The notes beneath the pieces were generated by a model. It made no database searches. It worked only from the letters and a program-made list of their open reading frames with translations, and was not told where the DNA came from. From positions 744,001 to 808,000 of the forward strand of contig CAVOXF010000006.1 of the NCBI GenBank assembly GCA_963700375.1: 64,000 nucleotides of DNA, in the 5' to 3' direction. Positions 43,676-52,401 of this stretch are shown here, in pieces. Source of the DNA: JAHEEL01 sp963700375. GTDB lineage: Bacteria; Actinomycetota; Acidimicrobiia; Spongiisociales; UBA5794. Positions within the stretch are counted from its first letter, which is position 1. Every line of letters begins with the position of its first letter. The translations under genes and the position numbers were made by a program.

Positions 43676-43759
43676 TCACGGTATCGACCCGTCCGGTTCC
43701 GTTCTCAGCAGAGATGACGGGATCGTGGGCGCGAGGCCGATGACCCGCGATTGCGTCAG

Positions 43760-44012
43760 TTTCTCACAAGAGGCGTCGCGATGCGGACGTGTCGGCGTTA
43801 ATGCCGGCGCTTCGACACAAGAAGCGTCGTTCGGGTACTGGCCGGCAGGTTGGTCCAGGCGCATCGACCAGAAAGCGGTGTTGCGGGATTCACAAGCCCG
43901 AGGGTGTTGTGACCTGTGGGGTCTCGCCCCTTCCCGAAGGCGTCGCCATGAGGTCGATTGCCGCCAGGAGTTGGAGCTTCCATCAAAGGGCGTCGCAACA
44001 CGCCGGGATGCC
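43760..44012. repeat. Degenerate tandem array of family A units
   Basis: Five units resembling CTTCnACAAGAAGCGTCGC are spaced about 50-66 bases: near 43767 (CACAAGAGGCGTCGCGATG), 43808 (CTTCGACACAAGAAGCGTCG), 43865 (CGACCAGAAAGCGGTGTTGC), 43929 (CCTTCCCGAAGGCGTCGCC) and 43978 (TTCCATCAAAGGGCGTCGCA). The units differ too much for CRISPR. The first two align with the hairpin region at 27.08 kb. Confidence 0.5.
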
Positions 44013-44061
44013 TCGGGAGTAGGTGTCGGAGACCGTCGCACCCAGAGAGGAGCGCCGATCT

Positions 44062-44574
44062 TCAGAGCAGGCGTTCGATGGTGCCCCGGAGATAGCGGGC
44101 TTGGCCGGCGTGCTGGAGATTGTCACTGATCACGCTGATCAGGCGCACACCGACCAACACCGGCGGGTCGTAGGAACGGTCAATGATGCGATCGAGTTCC
44201 GAAGCATCGACACCTCCCAGATACTCCACGGTGCGCTCCACCACGGCATCGTGATAGGCGACCAGCGCCTCAGAGGACTCAGGGACCACCGCTGCCACGT
44301 CGTCGGGAGTGTCACCGTATCCGGTCGCCATTGCATCCCGGTCGATGCCGGTCCGCACGGCCCAGACACGATCGGCCCACACCTGGTCCATCGCCGCAAT
44401 CTCGGCGACGTGATCGTCCTGGACGCGACTCAAATGCCAAACCAGCCACGCAATCGAATTGGCGCCCGGCTCAGGCCGATACGCCAGACCCGCCGCGTCA
44501 AGGCCATCGCACGCCCCATGAACCAACTCGGGGATGCGCCGGAACGCTTCGACCAGCAGTGTGCTCGTATCCAT
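44062..44574 (-). CDS. DinB-like (DUF664) protein
   Basis: A 170-residue four-helix-bundle protein of the DinB/DUF664 group, a thiol-dependent or metal-binding family common in actinobacteria. Metal-site positions are suggested by AWLVWHLSRVQDDHV (two His) and DNLQHAGQARYLRG near the C-terminus. The ATG follows GGAGG at eight bases. Substrate unknown. Confidence 0.82.
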   Translation of the reverse strand: MDTSTLLVEAFRRIPELVHGACDGLDAAGLAYRPEPGANSIAWLVWHLSRVQDDHVAEIAAMDQVWADRVWAVRTGIDRDAMATGYGDTPDDVAAVVPESSEALVAYHDAVVERTVEYLGGVDASELDRIIDRSYDPPVLVGVRLISVISDNLQHAGQARYLRGTIERLL

Positions 44575-44604
44575 TCGCAGGCCTCCCGTGGGTGTTCGAT
44601 CGCA

Positions 44605-44829
44605 CCAGTCAACCACGCCACAAGCATCATCAGCGCCGCCCTCGACGCCGGTACCCCACTCCGAGACGTCAAGGAAGCCGCGTCACATACCGACCCGACG
44701 ACCACGATGCGCAACGACCGCGCCCGTCAACCACACGACCGGCACGCCACCAACATCGTCGCCACATCCGCCGCCGGAACCACACAAAGACCCAATAGCC
44801 GCCCACATCGGCACACATGGGCGTGCTAG
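44605..44829 (+). pseudogene. Tyrosine recombinase C-terminal fragment
   Basis: The frame reads TSIISAALDAGTPLRDVKEA, then ASHTDPTTTMRNDRARQPHD and RHATNIVATSAAG, a clear match to the end of actinobacterial phage-type integrases, where the usual sequence is HADPRTTMRYDRAR. The catalytic Tyr is replaced by Asn (TAC to AAC), and the rest of the gene is absent. A full family C palindrome begins inside its last codons. Confidence 0.72.
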
Positions 44830-44831
44830 AC
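44799..44831 (+). repeat. Family C palindrome with CTAGAC tail
   Basis: CCGCCCACATCGGCA and CACATGGGCG followed by TGCTAGACGG. Together with 37700 one of the cleanest copies; it overlaps the 3' end of the recombinase fragment. Confidence 0.6.
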
Positions 44832-44935
44832 GGTTGTAGCGGTGGAGTTGGCTGGGTGCATCCGAAAGAACCACTTGGCCTCCCGACGGTTCGTCCCTGC
44901 CGGGTTCGCTCATTGGACACCGCCGAAGAGCACAA

Positions 44936-45280
44936 CTAGCGGTCGGTACGGATCGTCAATGCCTCGGTGTCGCGAGCGAATCGCATGAGCACGCTGCGAT
45001 TGAGACAATGCCAGATACGCGGACCATCGTTCCTCGTACAGAGGATGTTCGCGTCGCGGAGAATCCTGAGGTGCTCGGAGACAGTGGACGGGGAGAGGGC
45101 CAGGTGAGCGACGATCTCTCTCACGACGAGTGGCTTGCACTCCCGAAAGAAGTCAATGATCTCCATACGGGCAGGGTGGCCCATCGCCTTGGCGATCGCA
45201 GCCATCTCCCGACCGGTGAGTGAGGCCGGATCAATCGGCAGGTCGCCGTCGAGGCACGGCGGGGGCGGGCTGAGGTCCAT
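44936..45280 (-). CDS. ArsR-family transcriptional regulator
   Basis: A 114-residue winged-helix repressor: AMGHPARMEIIDFFRECKPL, then VREIVAHLALSPSTVSEHLR and ILCTRNDGPRIWHCLN. Cys residues (FRECK, LCTRN, HCLN) might sense metal or redox state, but no classical CVC box is present. No neighbour forms an obvious operon with it; it stands alone beside repeat-rich DNA, so the target is unknown. Confidence 0.85.
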   Translation of the reverse strand: MDLSPPPPCLDGDLPIDPASLTGREMAAIAKAMGHPARMEIIDFFRECKPLVVREIVAHLALSPSTVSEHLRILRDANILCTRNDGPRIWHCLNRSVLMRFARDTEALTIRTDR

Positions 45281-45459
45281 GACTGCCAGCGTACTGAGCG
45301 ACGCTGCTCATACCATGAGGCCGAAAGACCATTCAACGTCGATCGGTGGTGAAGTCGTTCGAAGAACTCCGCCGGGCACCCGACATTGCGGCACTCGCAA
45401 ACGTCGATACCGCCAGTCGAATCGCAGGCTTCCCAACCGAGCAAGCACCCGCCCAAATG

Positions 45460-45790
45460 GGCTGTCGCCTCAAGGGGTCATTGCAGCGCTTCGGCGAGTA
45501 GATCGCGTTCACACACAAGCGCGTTGGCTTGGCTATCTGGGGTATCGATCCCGACGCGCAGGCTAGACGACGTCGGCCCGAAGCTGACCAATGGCCCGCA
45601 AACGGCGCATCCGTCGGAAAGCGGCGCTCGGCTTGAGTGGACTGCCGGTGAGAAGCGCTTCGCACAAGGAGCGTCGCAATGCAGGCCGCCCAATCGACGC
45701 AGTGCACTCCCTCGATCGACATCCCCCGCGACACAACGGACCCATCGAGCGAAAGATGCCGGGTGGTAGAACGTGCGCTTCGGTGAAAGG
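45460..45790. repeat. Cluster of family A units
   Basis: A copy of the A module (45460-45510, TCGCCTCAAGGGGTCATTGC) matching 24643-24693, then units near 45610 (CCGTCGGAAAGCGGCGCTCG), 45655 (CTTCGCACAAGGAGCGTCGC) and 45773 (CTTCGGTGAAAGGGCATTG); a CTAGACGACG tail-like sequence lies at 45564. No gene is supported between 45281 and 45811. Confidence 0.5.
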
Positions 45791-45811
45791 GCATTGTGCG
45801 GGCCGGCAGAC

Positions 45812-46794
45812 TCAGGGAAGGCGCCCCGCCCAGGCCAGCGATGCGGTTGCACTGACGACCAGCGCGACCAACGCGGCGCCCGCAAACCAGTCGGTGACCT
45901 CGACGCGTACGACCTCGACCTGGACGCTCTCGCCCAGATCCTGGTATACCCGGCTCAGCTCCTCCGCCGTCACCGCGCTGAGGGCCCGGCCTTCCGTCTG
46001 GTAGGCGAGCTGCTCGAGAGCTTGGCGATTGACCGGGACCGCGATTCTCCCCCCATCGGATCCTCGATGGTGCCGTTCTCGGTGCCAAACGCGATCGTGT
46101 GTACGGTGATGTTGCGATCCCGCGCCTCCGACGCTGCCTCATCGTTCGGGCGTCCCTGCGTGGTGTCCCCGTCGGAAAGCAGCACGATGGTGCCGACCGG
46201 TGCCGCACCGACATCACCCTCGCTATCGTTCTCGCTTCGTGCGATAGCGTCGTCGATGGCATCGAGTCCAAGGAACACCGCTTCGCCGATGGCGGTGCCC
46301 TCGCCGAGGGACGGTTCCTTCTCGATGGTCCGTCGCACCGCGTCGAGCCGCGTGGTCGGCGATATGGCGAGACGGGCTCGACCGTCGAACGTCACCACTC
46401 CGACGGCGACTCCATCGGGAACTGTGTCGAGAAACACGCCGGCGGCGTCACGCGCCGCGGCGGCACGATTCGGGGTGACGTCGTCGGCCTGCATCGACAG
46501 TGACGTGTCGATCGCCAGGATGACCATCTGCTGTGCCTCCTCGGCCTCGCCGGCGATGACCGGCCGTGCGAAGGCCAGTGCGGCGGTGAGCACGGCGATG
46601 AGCAGCACCGCGGCGGTGGCGTGCCGTCGCCATCCCGGTCGGTCGGGTGCCACTTCGTCGAGCATGTCGACGGTGGTGAATCGGAGGGCGTACCGTCGCC
46701 GACGCGTGTGCACGGCGAGGTACGCGGCGCCCAGGACCACCGGGACGGCGAGGAGGGCGAGGCGCACGGGGGCGAGGAATCCGAAGTCGGTCAT
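45812..46794 (-). pseudogene. vWA-domain membrane protein (BatA-like) with a G-run frameshift
   Basis: Reads as a BatA-type protein: two N-terminal membrane segments (LALLAVPVVLGAAYLAV, ATAAVLLIAVLTAALAF), then a vWA domain with MIDAS motif DTSLSM, the TTRLDAVRRTIEK region and LLSDGDT. At the six-G run near 46052 the frame breaks; one extra G would join EDPMGG to RIAVPVNRQALEQLAYQTEG and on to a final membrane helix ending AWAGRLP. Start ATG overlaps the DUF58 stop (ATGA). Restored length about 327 residues. Confidence 0.75.
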
Positions 46795-47772
46795 CGGTGA
46801 CGATCTCCCAGTGCGAGAAGGCGGGTGCGGCGCGTGGCGACGAACTCCACGAAGTCGAGCACCCAATCGCGGTCGGTCCACAGGGTCAGGTGATCGGCGC
46901 CGCACGTTGCGAGCAATTCAGCGGTCTCGGTGCGTCGACGATCAGCCAGGTCGCGGTACTGCTCCCGCACCTTCGGCTTCGCGGTGTCGATCAGCCGGCG
47001 TCTGCCGGTCTCGGGGTCCACCACCGAGATCAGGCCCACGTCCGGCAGGCTGACCTCGCGAGGGTCGACGACCTCGATGGCCACGACTTCGTGTCGGTGC
47101 CCAAGGGCGCGGAGCGGGCGCTCCCATGCGGTGCCGCCCAGGAAGTCCGAGACGATCGACCACCATGCCCCGTCGCCGAGCGGTGCGCCCCACGATTTCG
47201 AGCGCCCCGGGCAGGTCGCCCTGATCGCCGTCGACCGGTGGACGTCTCAGTGCGGCGAGCACGCCACCGACGTGGGTCGAGCCGCTTCGAGCCGGAACGA
47301 TCTCAAGTCGGTCGGATCCGGGTTTGGGCGTTGTCCTGACGGCTCCGATCCGGTTCCCGCCATCCGATGCCAAGAGGGCGAACGCTCCAGCGGATGCCCA
47401 CGCCAGCTGGTGCTTGGTCCACTGTCCGGTGCCGAACGCAAGACTCGCAGAAGAGTCGACGACGAGCCACATCTCGAGCTCGTGGTCCGCGATCGTGTCG
47501 CGCACGTGCGGCTCGTTGGTGCGGGCGGTCACCGCCCAGTCGAGGTGTCGGGGATCATCGCCCGGTACGTAGGGGCGGGCCTCTCCGCGTTCGGTGCCAT
47601 GTCCGGGGAGCAGTCCCGCGTGGTCACCGGCAAGCAATCCGTCGAGGCGCCGCAGGACCGTCAGTCGGAGCCGCTCCGTCGGCACCTGCGACGGTGAAGC
47701 CGCACGCGTCCGCCGCGGGAGTTCCTGCACCGCGGTGGGCGGTCCTGAGCGTCGGCCGAAGCGGCGCTTCAT
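46791..47772 (-). pseudogene. DUF58 protein with a G-run frameshift
   Basis: Starts MKRRFGRRSGPP at an ATG overlapping the MoxR stop, and shows the DUF58 signature ARPYVPGDDPRHLDWAVTAR and a vWA-like core (MWLVVDSSASLAFG). Near the GGGG run at 47205-47208 the frame changes: LPGALEI is followed, one frame over, by SWGAPLGDGAWWSIVSDFLG and a normal C-terminus ending LLALGDRHR. Removing one G restores a protein of about 326 residues. Partner of MoxR ATPases in membrane or envelope maturation systems. Confidence 0.75.
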
Positions 47773-48842
47773 CCGACGCTTGTCCAAACGGTCCGTCCGG
47801 TGGCGTTGGTTACCGACTCGAACGATCCGAACCTCGGCGCGGGCACCGTCGTCAGCACCTCGACCAGGATGTCGTCGACCGTGACACCGTCGGCGACGGC
47901 GTCGAACGACAGTACCAACCGGTGGTTGAGCACGTCGTAGGCGACGTCGTACACGTCCTGGGGAAGGAGATGGCCCCTCCCCCTGATCAGGGCAAGGGCC
48001 TGCCCGGCCTGAACGAGGCCGATACTCGCCCGGGGGCTCGCCCCATAGGAAAGCAAACCGTCGATGGCCACGTCGTACTCCTCCGGTGTCCGTGTTGCGA
48101 GCACGAGGCGAACGGCGTAGTCCTGGACCGCAGGGTCGACATACACACTCGCTGCGGCTCGCTGGAGCGTGCGCACGTCGTCGAGGGAGAGGATCACCTG
48201 TGGGATCACCGTCGGGCCGCCGGCCCGGCCGACGATCTCGTGCTCATCCTGTGCGGTCGGGTAGTCGACCGGGATCCGCATGAGAAACCGGTCCCGTTGC
48301 GCCTCGGGGAGGGGGTAGACGCCCTCTGATTCAATCGGGTTCTGGGTGGCGAGCACGAGGAAAGGGTCGGGCAAGGGGTGGGTGACTCCGCCGAGCGAGA
48401 TCTGGCGTTCCGCCATCACCTCGAGGAGCGCCGATTGCACCTTGGCCGGCGCTCGGTTGATCTCGTCGGTGAGGACGAAGTTGGCGAACACCGGTCCCAG
48501 CTCTACATCGAAGCTCTCCGTCGATTGGCGGTACACCCGGGTGCCGACGATGTCCGACGGGAGCAGATCGGGTGTGAACTGGATCCGCGTGAACGTGCCG
48601 CCGAGTGCTCGGGCGAGCGTCGACACGGTCAGGGTCTTCCCGAGGCCCGGGACGCCCTCCAGGAGACAGTGGCCGCCGGCGAGCAGGGCGACGAGGACGC
48701 GTTCGAGGACGCGTTCCTGCCCGACGATGACCCGCTGGAGCTCCGCCATCACCTCGCGTACCTGGATGGCGTGCGCGACGGGGGCGTGTGGGTCGGGTGA
48801 CACTGATGGTGTCGGGCCGGGAGGGGTTTCGAAGGTCGTCAT
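47769..48842 (-). CDS. MoxR-family AAA+ ATPase
   Basis: A 357-residue AAA+ chaperone-like ATPase. Walker A GVPGLGKT (63-70), Walker B VLTDEINR (123-130), sensor 1 ATQNP, and the MoxR C-terminal lid (GASPRASIGLVQAGQALAL) are intact. It acts with DUF58 and vWA proteins, both encoded directly downstream with overlapping codons, in metal-insertion or envelope-assembly roles known for the family. Start overlaps the HtrA-like gene stop. Confidence 0.9.
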   Translation of the reverse strand: MTTFETPPGPTPSVSPDPHAPVAHAIQVREVMAELQRVIVGQERVLERVLVALLAGGHCLLEGVPGLGKTLTVSTLARALGGTFTRIQFTPDLLPSDIVGTRVYRQSTESFDVELGPVFANFVLTDEINRAPAKVQSALLEVMAERQISLGGVTHPLPDPFLVLATQNPIESEGVYPLPEAQRDRFLMRIPVDYPTAQDEHEIVGRAGGPTVIPQVILSLDDVRTLQRAAASVYVDPAVQDYAVRLVLATRTPEEYDVAIDGLLSYGASPRASIGLVQAGQALALIRGRGHLLPQDVYDVAYDVLNHRLVLSFDAVADGVTVDDILVEVLTTVPAPRFGSFESVTNATGRTVWTSVG

Positions 48843-50143
48843 GCCTGGCTCCCTTCGTTCGGGGCCGTGTCGTCGGGCGTGGGTACGCCGAACAGGTCGT
48901 CGAGCACGGTGCCGAGGTCGTCCGGGATCCCCGTGGCGCCGTAGAGGTCAGCGAGCAGCTCATCGAGTGATGGGAGCGATTCGACGTCCTGCTGGGGCGG
49001 GACCGGGACCGGTCGGAACAGCTCGTCGAGAAGATCATTGAGCGATTCATCGAGTCCCGGCAACAGGTCTTGGCCCTGGGTGCCACCCTGTGGGTTCAGG
49101 AGCTCGTCGAGGAGGTCCTGGAGTTGATCGAGGCCGGGGATGTCTCCGAGTCCCGGGATGAGGCTTTCGAGCCCGCCGCCCTCGGGGGCGGGCACGGTCG
49201 GGGCATCGACGCCACCGGCTGCTTCGACCTCATCGAGCAGGTCGGCGAAGTCCTCGACGGGTACGGCGAACCCGACCCCATCGTTGCCGCCGGACATGGA
49301 GGCAATGGCGGTGTTGATGCCGATGACCTTCGCTTCGGCGTCGGCGAGCGGACCACCGGAGTTCCCAGGATTGATCGGGGCGTCGGTCTGAATGAGACCC
49401 GTCAAGAGGCCGACCGGTGTCTCGAGCTCCCGATCGAGGCCCGAGATGATGCCTGCCGTGACCGACTGCGTGAACCCGAAGGGACTTCCGAGTGCGAACG
49501 CCGCTTCTCCGACCTCGACGGAGTTGGGTTCGGCGATTGTCGCTGCCGTGAGGTCGGTGGCGTCCGGCAGAGCGATGACGGCGAGGTCGCGTTCCGGGGC
49601 ACGCCCCACCACCCGCCCGGTGAACGTGCGGTCGTCGGCCGTGCGGACCGTTACTTCGTCGCCAAACGAGACCACATGGTGTGCGGTGAGGACGAGCCCG
49701 GCTTCGTCGTAGATCACGCCGGATCCGACACCGCCCCCGGCGTCGAGACCGCCGAACACGTCGATCTGCACGACCGCGGGGCCAAGTGCCTGGGCTACCG
49801 CAGCCGGGTTGCCCGCCTCCCCGCCGGCGACGGTGGCGGTGGTGGCTTCACCGCTGCGATTCCACAGGAGTGCCATGGCGACAACCACGAAGGCCGCAGC
49901 GATGGCGGCGGGGACCAGCCAGCGGCGCCGGCTCGGTGGAGCCGGCGGAGGCGGAGCGGCGACGGGGACCTCCGGGACCACCTCGGTGTCCGCCATCGAG
50001 ACGGCGGACGAGGCTGTCGCGATCTCATCGGTCACTGGCGGTGACGCCGGTAGGTCACGCCATGAACGGTGTGGGATGCGCTCGGTGCGCGTCCCGGGAT
50101 CGAGCTGGGTCAACGGAGCCTCCGTGGTCGGGTTAAGGGGCAA
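48839..50143 (-). CDS. HtrA-like serine protease with an LLDELL-repeat tail instead of PDZ
   Basis: A 434-residue membrane-anchored protease. Pro-rich cytoplasmic N-terminus, one membrane helix at about 75-94, then a trypsin fold with His in TAHHVV (156), Asp in ERDLAV (186) and Ser in GNSGGP (262). The usual PDZ domain is missing. Instead the last 125 residues are acidic and Leu/Pro-rich with four related segments: LDQLQDLLDELLNP, LDESLNDLLDELFRP, LPSLDELLADLYG, LGTVLDDLFGVP. First gene of the MoxR cluster, overlapping it by four bases. Confidence 0.85.
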   Translation of the reverse strand: MPLNPTTEAPLTQLDPGTRTERIPHRSWRDLPASPPVTDEIATASSAVSMADTEVVPEVPVAAPPPPAPPSRRRWLVPAAIAAAFVVVAMALLWNRSGEATTATVAGGEAGNPAAVAQALGPAVVQIDVFGGLDAGGGVGSGVIYDEAGLVLTAHHVVSFGDEVTVRTADDRTFTGRVVGRAPERDLAVIALPDATDLTAATIAEPNSVEVGEAAFALGSPFGFTQSVTAGIISGLDRELETPVGLLTGLIQTDAPINPGNSGGPLADAEAKVIGINTAIASMSGGNDGVGFAVPVEDFADLLDEVEAAGGVDAPTVPAPEGGGLESLIPGLGDIPGLDQLQDLLDELLNPQGGTQGQDLLPGLDESLNDLLDELFRPVPVPPQQDVESLPSLDELLADLYGATGIPDDLGTVLDDLFGVPTPDDTAPNEGSQA

Positions 50144-50183
50144 CGTATCTGAACGCGCATAAAGCCAGTGTCAAGGCCGGAGG

Positions 50184-51296
50184 TCACACCGGGATGGACT
50201 CGTGCTCCCACGGGGCGACGGCCGGATGGACACCGTCTGCGTCGACCACGGTCTGCGTATCGGCGTCGGGAGTGGTGGGCATCCACACGGTGAAGGTCGA
50301 ACCTGCGCCCTCCTGCGATGTGACGGTCAGCTGTCCGCCCTGTGCCTCGGTGAGCTGCCGGGCGATCGTGAGTCCGAGGCCGGCGCCGGTGTCCCGGTGC
50401 CGTTCATGCGGGCCGCGCCATCCACGTTCGAAGACCCTGGCGTGGTCGCTTGCCGGCAGCCCCGGTCCCTCATCCGTGACGGCGACCCACGCCCAGCCGG
50501 TCACCGTGCCCCAGTCGACCGTGACGCTCGACCCCCGTGGAGCGAGGCGGATGGCATTGGCCATGAGGTTGCCGAGCACCGTGCGGAGGGGCGCTCGCTC
50601 GGCCGAACCCGTCGGCAACGTTCCCGATGCTCGGATCTCCAGGTGGAGGCCACGGTTGTGCGCCGGGCCGCTGAACTCCTCCGCAATGTCGGCGGCGACC
50701 TCTGCAATGTCGGTGGCATCGTGCGTGGCTTCGACGACCAGTCCGCCGTGCCCGGCGAGGTCGTCGACGGTGCGGTCCATGCGGTCCAGCGCGCGGCGCG
50801 CCGCGTCGATGAACCCCGCAGATTCGGAGTCGGCATCGGGATCCATCGCGGCCAGTTCCAGGTTGGCTCCCATCACGGCCAGCGGCGTGCGCAGCTCGTG
50901 CACGACTTCCTGGAGCCTGCGGTCTCGTTCCTTTTCGGCGGCCTCGACCTCGTCGAGTGCGCTGTCAACCGTGCCGAGCATGCTTCCGGCGACGATCCAG
51001 CCGACGGCGACCGCTGGTATCACCGACAACCCGAGCGCCACGAGGCTCCAGCGCAAGGTGGCGGTTCGCGCCTCGGCAGCAGCTGCGGGATCGTCGTCGG
51101 AAACGAGGACGACGATCTCGCCATCGACCTGGGCGACGCCAACCCTGGGTTCGGAGAAGTCGGGCGTCTGCCATGCCGAGAAGGCTGTTGCGGTGACCGC
51201 AACGACGGCGGCGACCAGCAGGGTTGCCACAGCGATGCCGACGGCGAGCTTCACTCGGACACCGGTGGTGCGCGGCAGCGACGAGGTCGCGGTCAT
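50184..51296 (-). CDS. Sensor histidine kinase (OmpR-type partner)
   Basis: A 370-residue membrane kinase: two membrane helices (about 15-40 and 82-105) around a short outside loop, a dimerisation helix with phospho-accepting His133 in VVHELRTPLAVM, and an ATPase domain with N box (LGNLMANAIRLAP), DEGPGLP and GAGLGLTIARQL. The ATG overlaps the response regulator stop, so the pair is co-translated. Its signal is unknown; the MoxR/HtrA cluster directly downstream is the obvious candidate target. Confidence 0.88.
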   Translation of the reverse strand: MTATSSLPRTTGVRVKLAVGIAVATLLVAAVVAVTATAFSAWQTPDFSEPRVGVAQVDGEIVVLVSDDDPAAAAEARTATLRWSLVALGLSVIPAVAVGWIVAGSMLGTVDSALDEVEAAEKERDRRLQEVVHELRTPLAVMGANLELAAMDPDADSESAGFIDAARRALDRMDRTVDDLAGHGGLVVEATHDATDIAEVAADIAEEFSGPAHNRGLHLEIRASGTLPTGSAERAPLRTVLGNLMANAIRLAPRGSSVTVDWGTVTGWAWVAVTDEGPGLPASDHARVFERGWRGPHERHRDTGAGLGLTIARQLTEAQGGQLTVTSQEGAGSTFTVWMPTTPDADTQTVVDADGVHPAVAPWEHESIPV

Positions 51297-51991
51297 ATGC
51301 TTCGGAGCCGGTAGCCGCGTCCGGTGATGGTATCGATCGGGCTCGCTCCCGGCTGTGCATCGGCGAGCTTCTTGCGCAGATTCGACAGGGTGACGCGCAC
51401 GGTGTTGGTGAAGGGGTCCGCATGCTCGTCCCACACGTGTTCGAGGAGTCGCTCGGCGCTGTGGACCTCGTCGGGGTGGAGGACGAACCACCGGAGCAAG
51501 GCGAACTCCTTTGCAGTGAGGTCCACGGGAACACCGCTGAAGGTCACCTGGTGTCGGGCGGTGTCGACCTCGATGCCGGCAACGGACACGACTGAGCTGC
51601 CGAGGGCGGTATCACGGCGCAGCAGCGCTCGGACCCGGGCGCCCAACTCGCGCAGGGAGAAGGGCTTCACGAGGTAGTCGTCGGCACCCTCGTCGAGCCC
51701 GCGGATGCGGTCGTCGACGCCGCCACGGGCGGTCAACATGATCACCTTGGGCGGCAGGAGCCCGGATTCCGCGTTGGCCGTACCCCCGTTCGTGACCTGT
51801 CGGCACACTTCGAGGCCATCGACATCGGGGAGGTTCAGATCGAGGCACACGAGGTCGTACTCGCTATAGGCGACCCGGTCGAGTGCGGTGGCGCCATCCG
51901 CTGCGACATCGGTGGCATAGCCATCGCGCCGGAGGCTGGTAGCGATCGCAGACGCGAGGTCCCGCTCGTCCTCGACGACGAGGATGCGCAT
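51293..51991 (-). CDS. OmpR-family response regulator
   Basis: A 232-residue two-domain regulator. Receiver with acidic pocket EDE (7-9), phospho-acceptor Asp51 in LDLNLPDVDG and Lys in LVKPFS; C-terminal winged helix ending NTVRVTLSNLRKKL and ITGRGYRLRSI. An extra insert (TNGGTANAESGLLPP) lies in the receiver. Pairs with the kinase downstream. The start chosen is MRILVVEDE; sequence upstream is repeat-derived. Confidence 0.88.
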   Translation of the reverse strand: MRILVVEDERDLASAIATSLRRDGYATDVAADGATALDRVAYSEYDLVCLDLNLPDVDGLEVCRQVTNGGTANAESGLLPPKVIMLTARGGVDDRIRGLDEGADDYLVKPFSLRELGARVRALLRRDTALGSSVVSVAGIEVDTARHQVTFSGVPVDLTAKEFALLRWFVLHPDEVHSAERLLEHVWDEHADPFTNTVRVTLSNLRKKLADAQPGASPIDTITGRGYRLRSI

Positions 51992-52401
51992 CAGCAGTCT
52001 TCCGATCGGTCGGCGACGCCATTGGCTGCGGTGGTGAGGGTGGGGGCTTCTTGCATGTGGGTGTTTTGGTGTGCGGTATTGAGACGTCCAGATCGACCGC
52101 GAAGTTCCCGACTCATGTGACGGCCGCCGCCGGACCACGGCAGGATTCGGTGCGGAACACGTTCGGGGCTTCCGTCGGAAACCGTGTCGAACCCGACGCT
52201 CTTGCCAAAGGGCGTCTGCAGTCGAGCGATCGACGCTACGACGGGTCTGCGGACCCGCGTGCACTCAGACAGGTTTCTCGTCAGAAGCGGACAACGAAAG
52301 TCGAGCGCTGTGCGGCCGTCGCAAGGGTCACATTGACCATGCCCTGCCGGTCTGGGTTGGTCGACCAACTCTGGCCGCCCAGGCAATCTGCCGCGTGCCG
52401 G
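51992..52401. repeat. Intergenic region with family A units
   Basis: About 410 bases without a gene. A units are seen at 52163-52190 (TTCCGTCGGAAACCGTGTCG) and 52187-52212 (GACGCTCTTGCCAAAGGGCGTC-type stem). The rest should contain the promoter of the response regulator and the end of the ABC cluster. Confidence 0.45.

Noticed and set aside
43760..44012. Possible CRISPR array
   Set aside because: The repeated units share only a short core (GCGTCGC) and differ in length and sequence, spacing varies from about 38 to 66 bases, and no cas gene is nearby.
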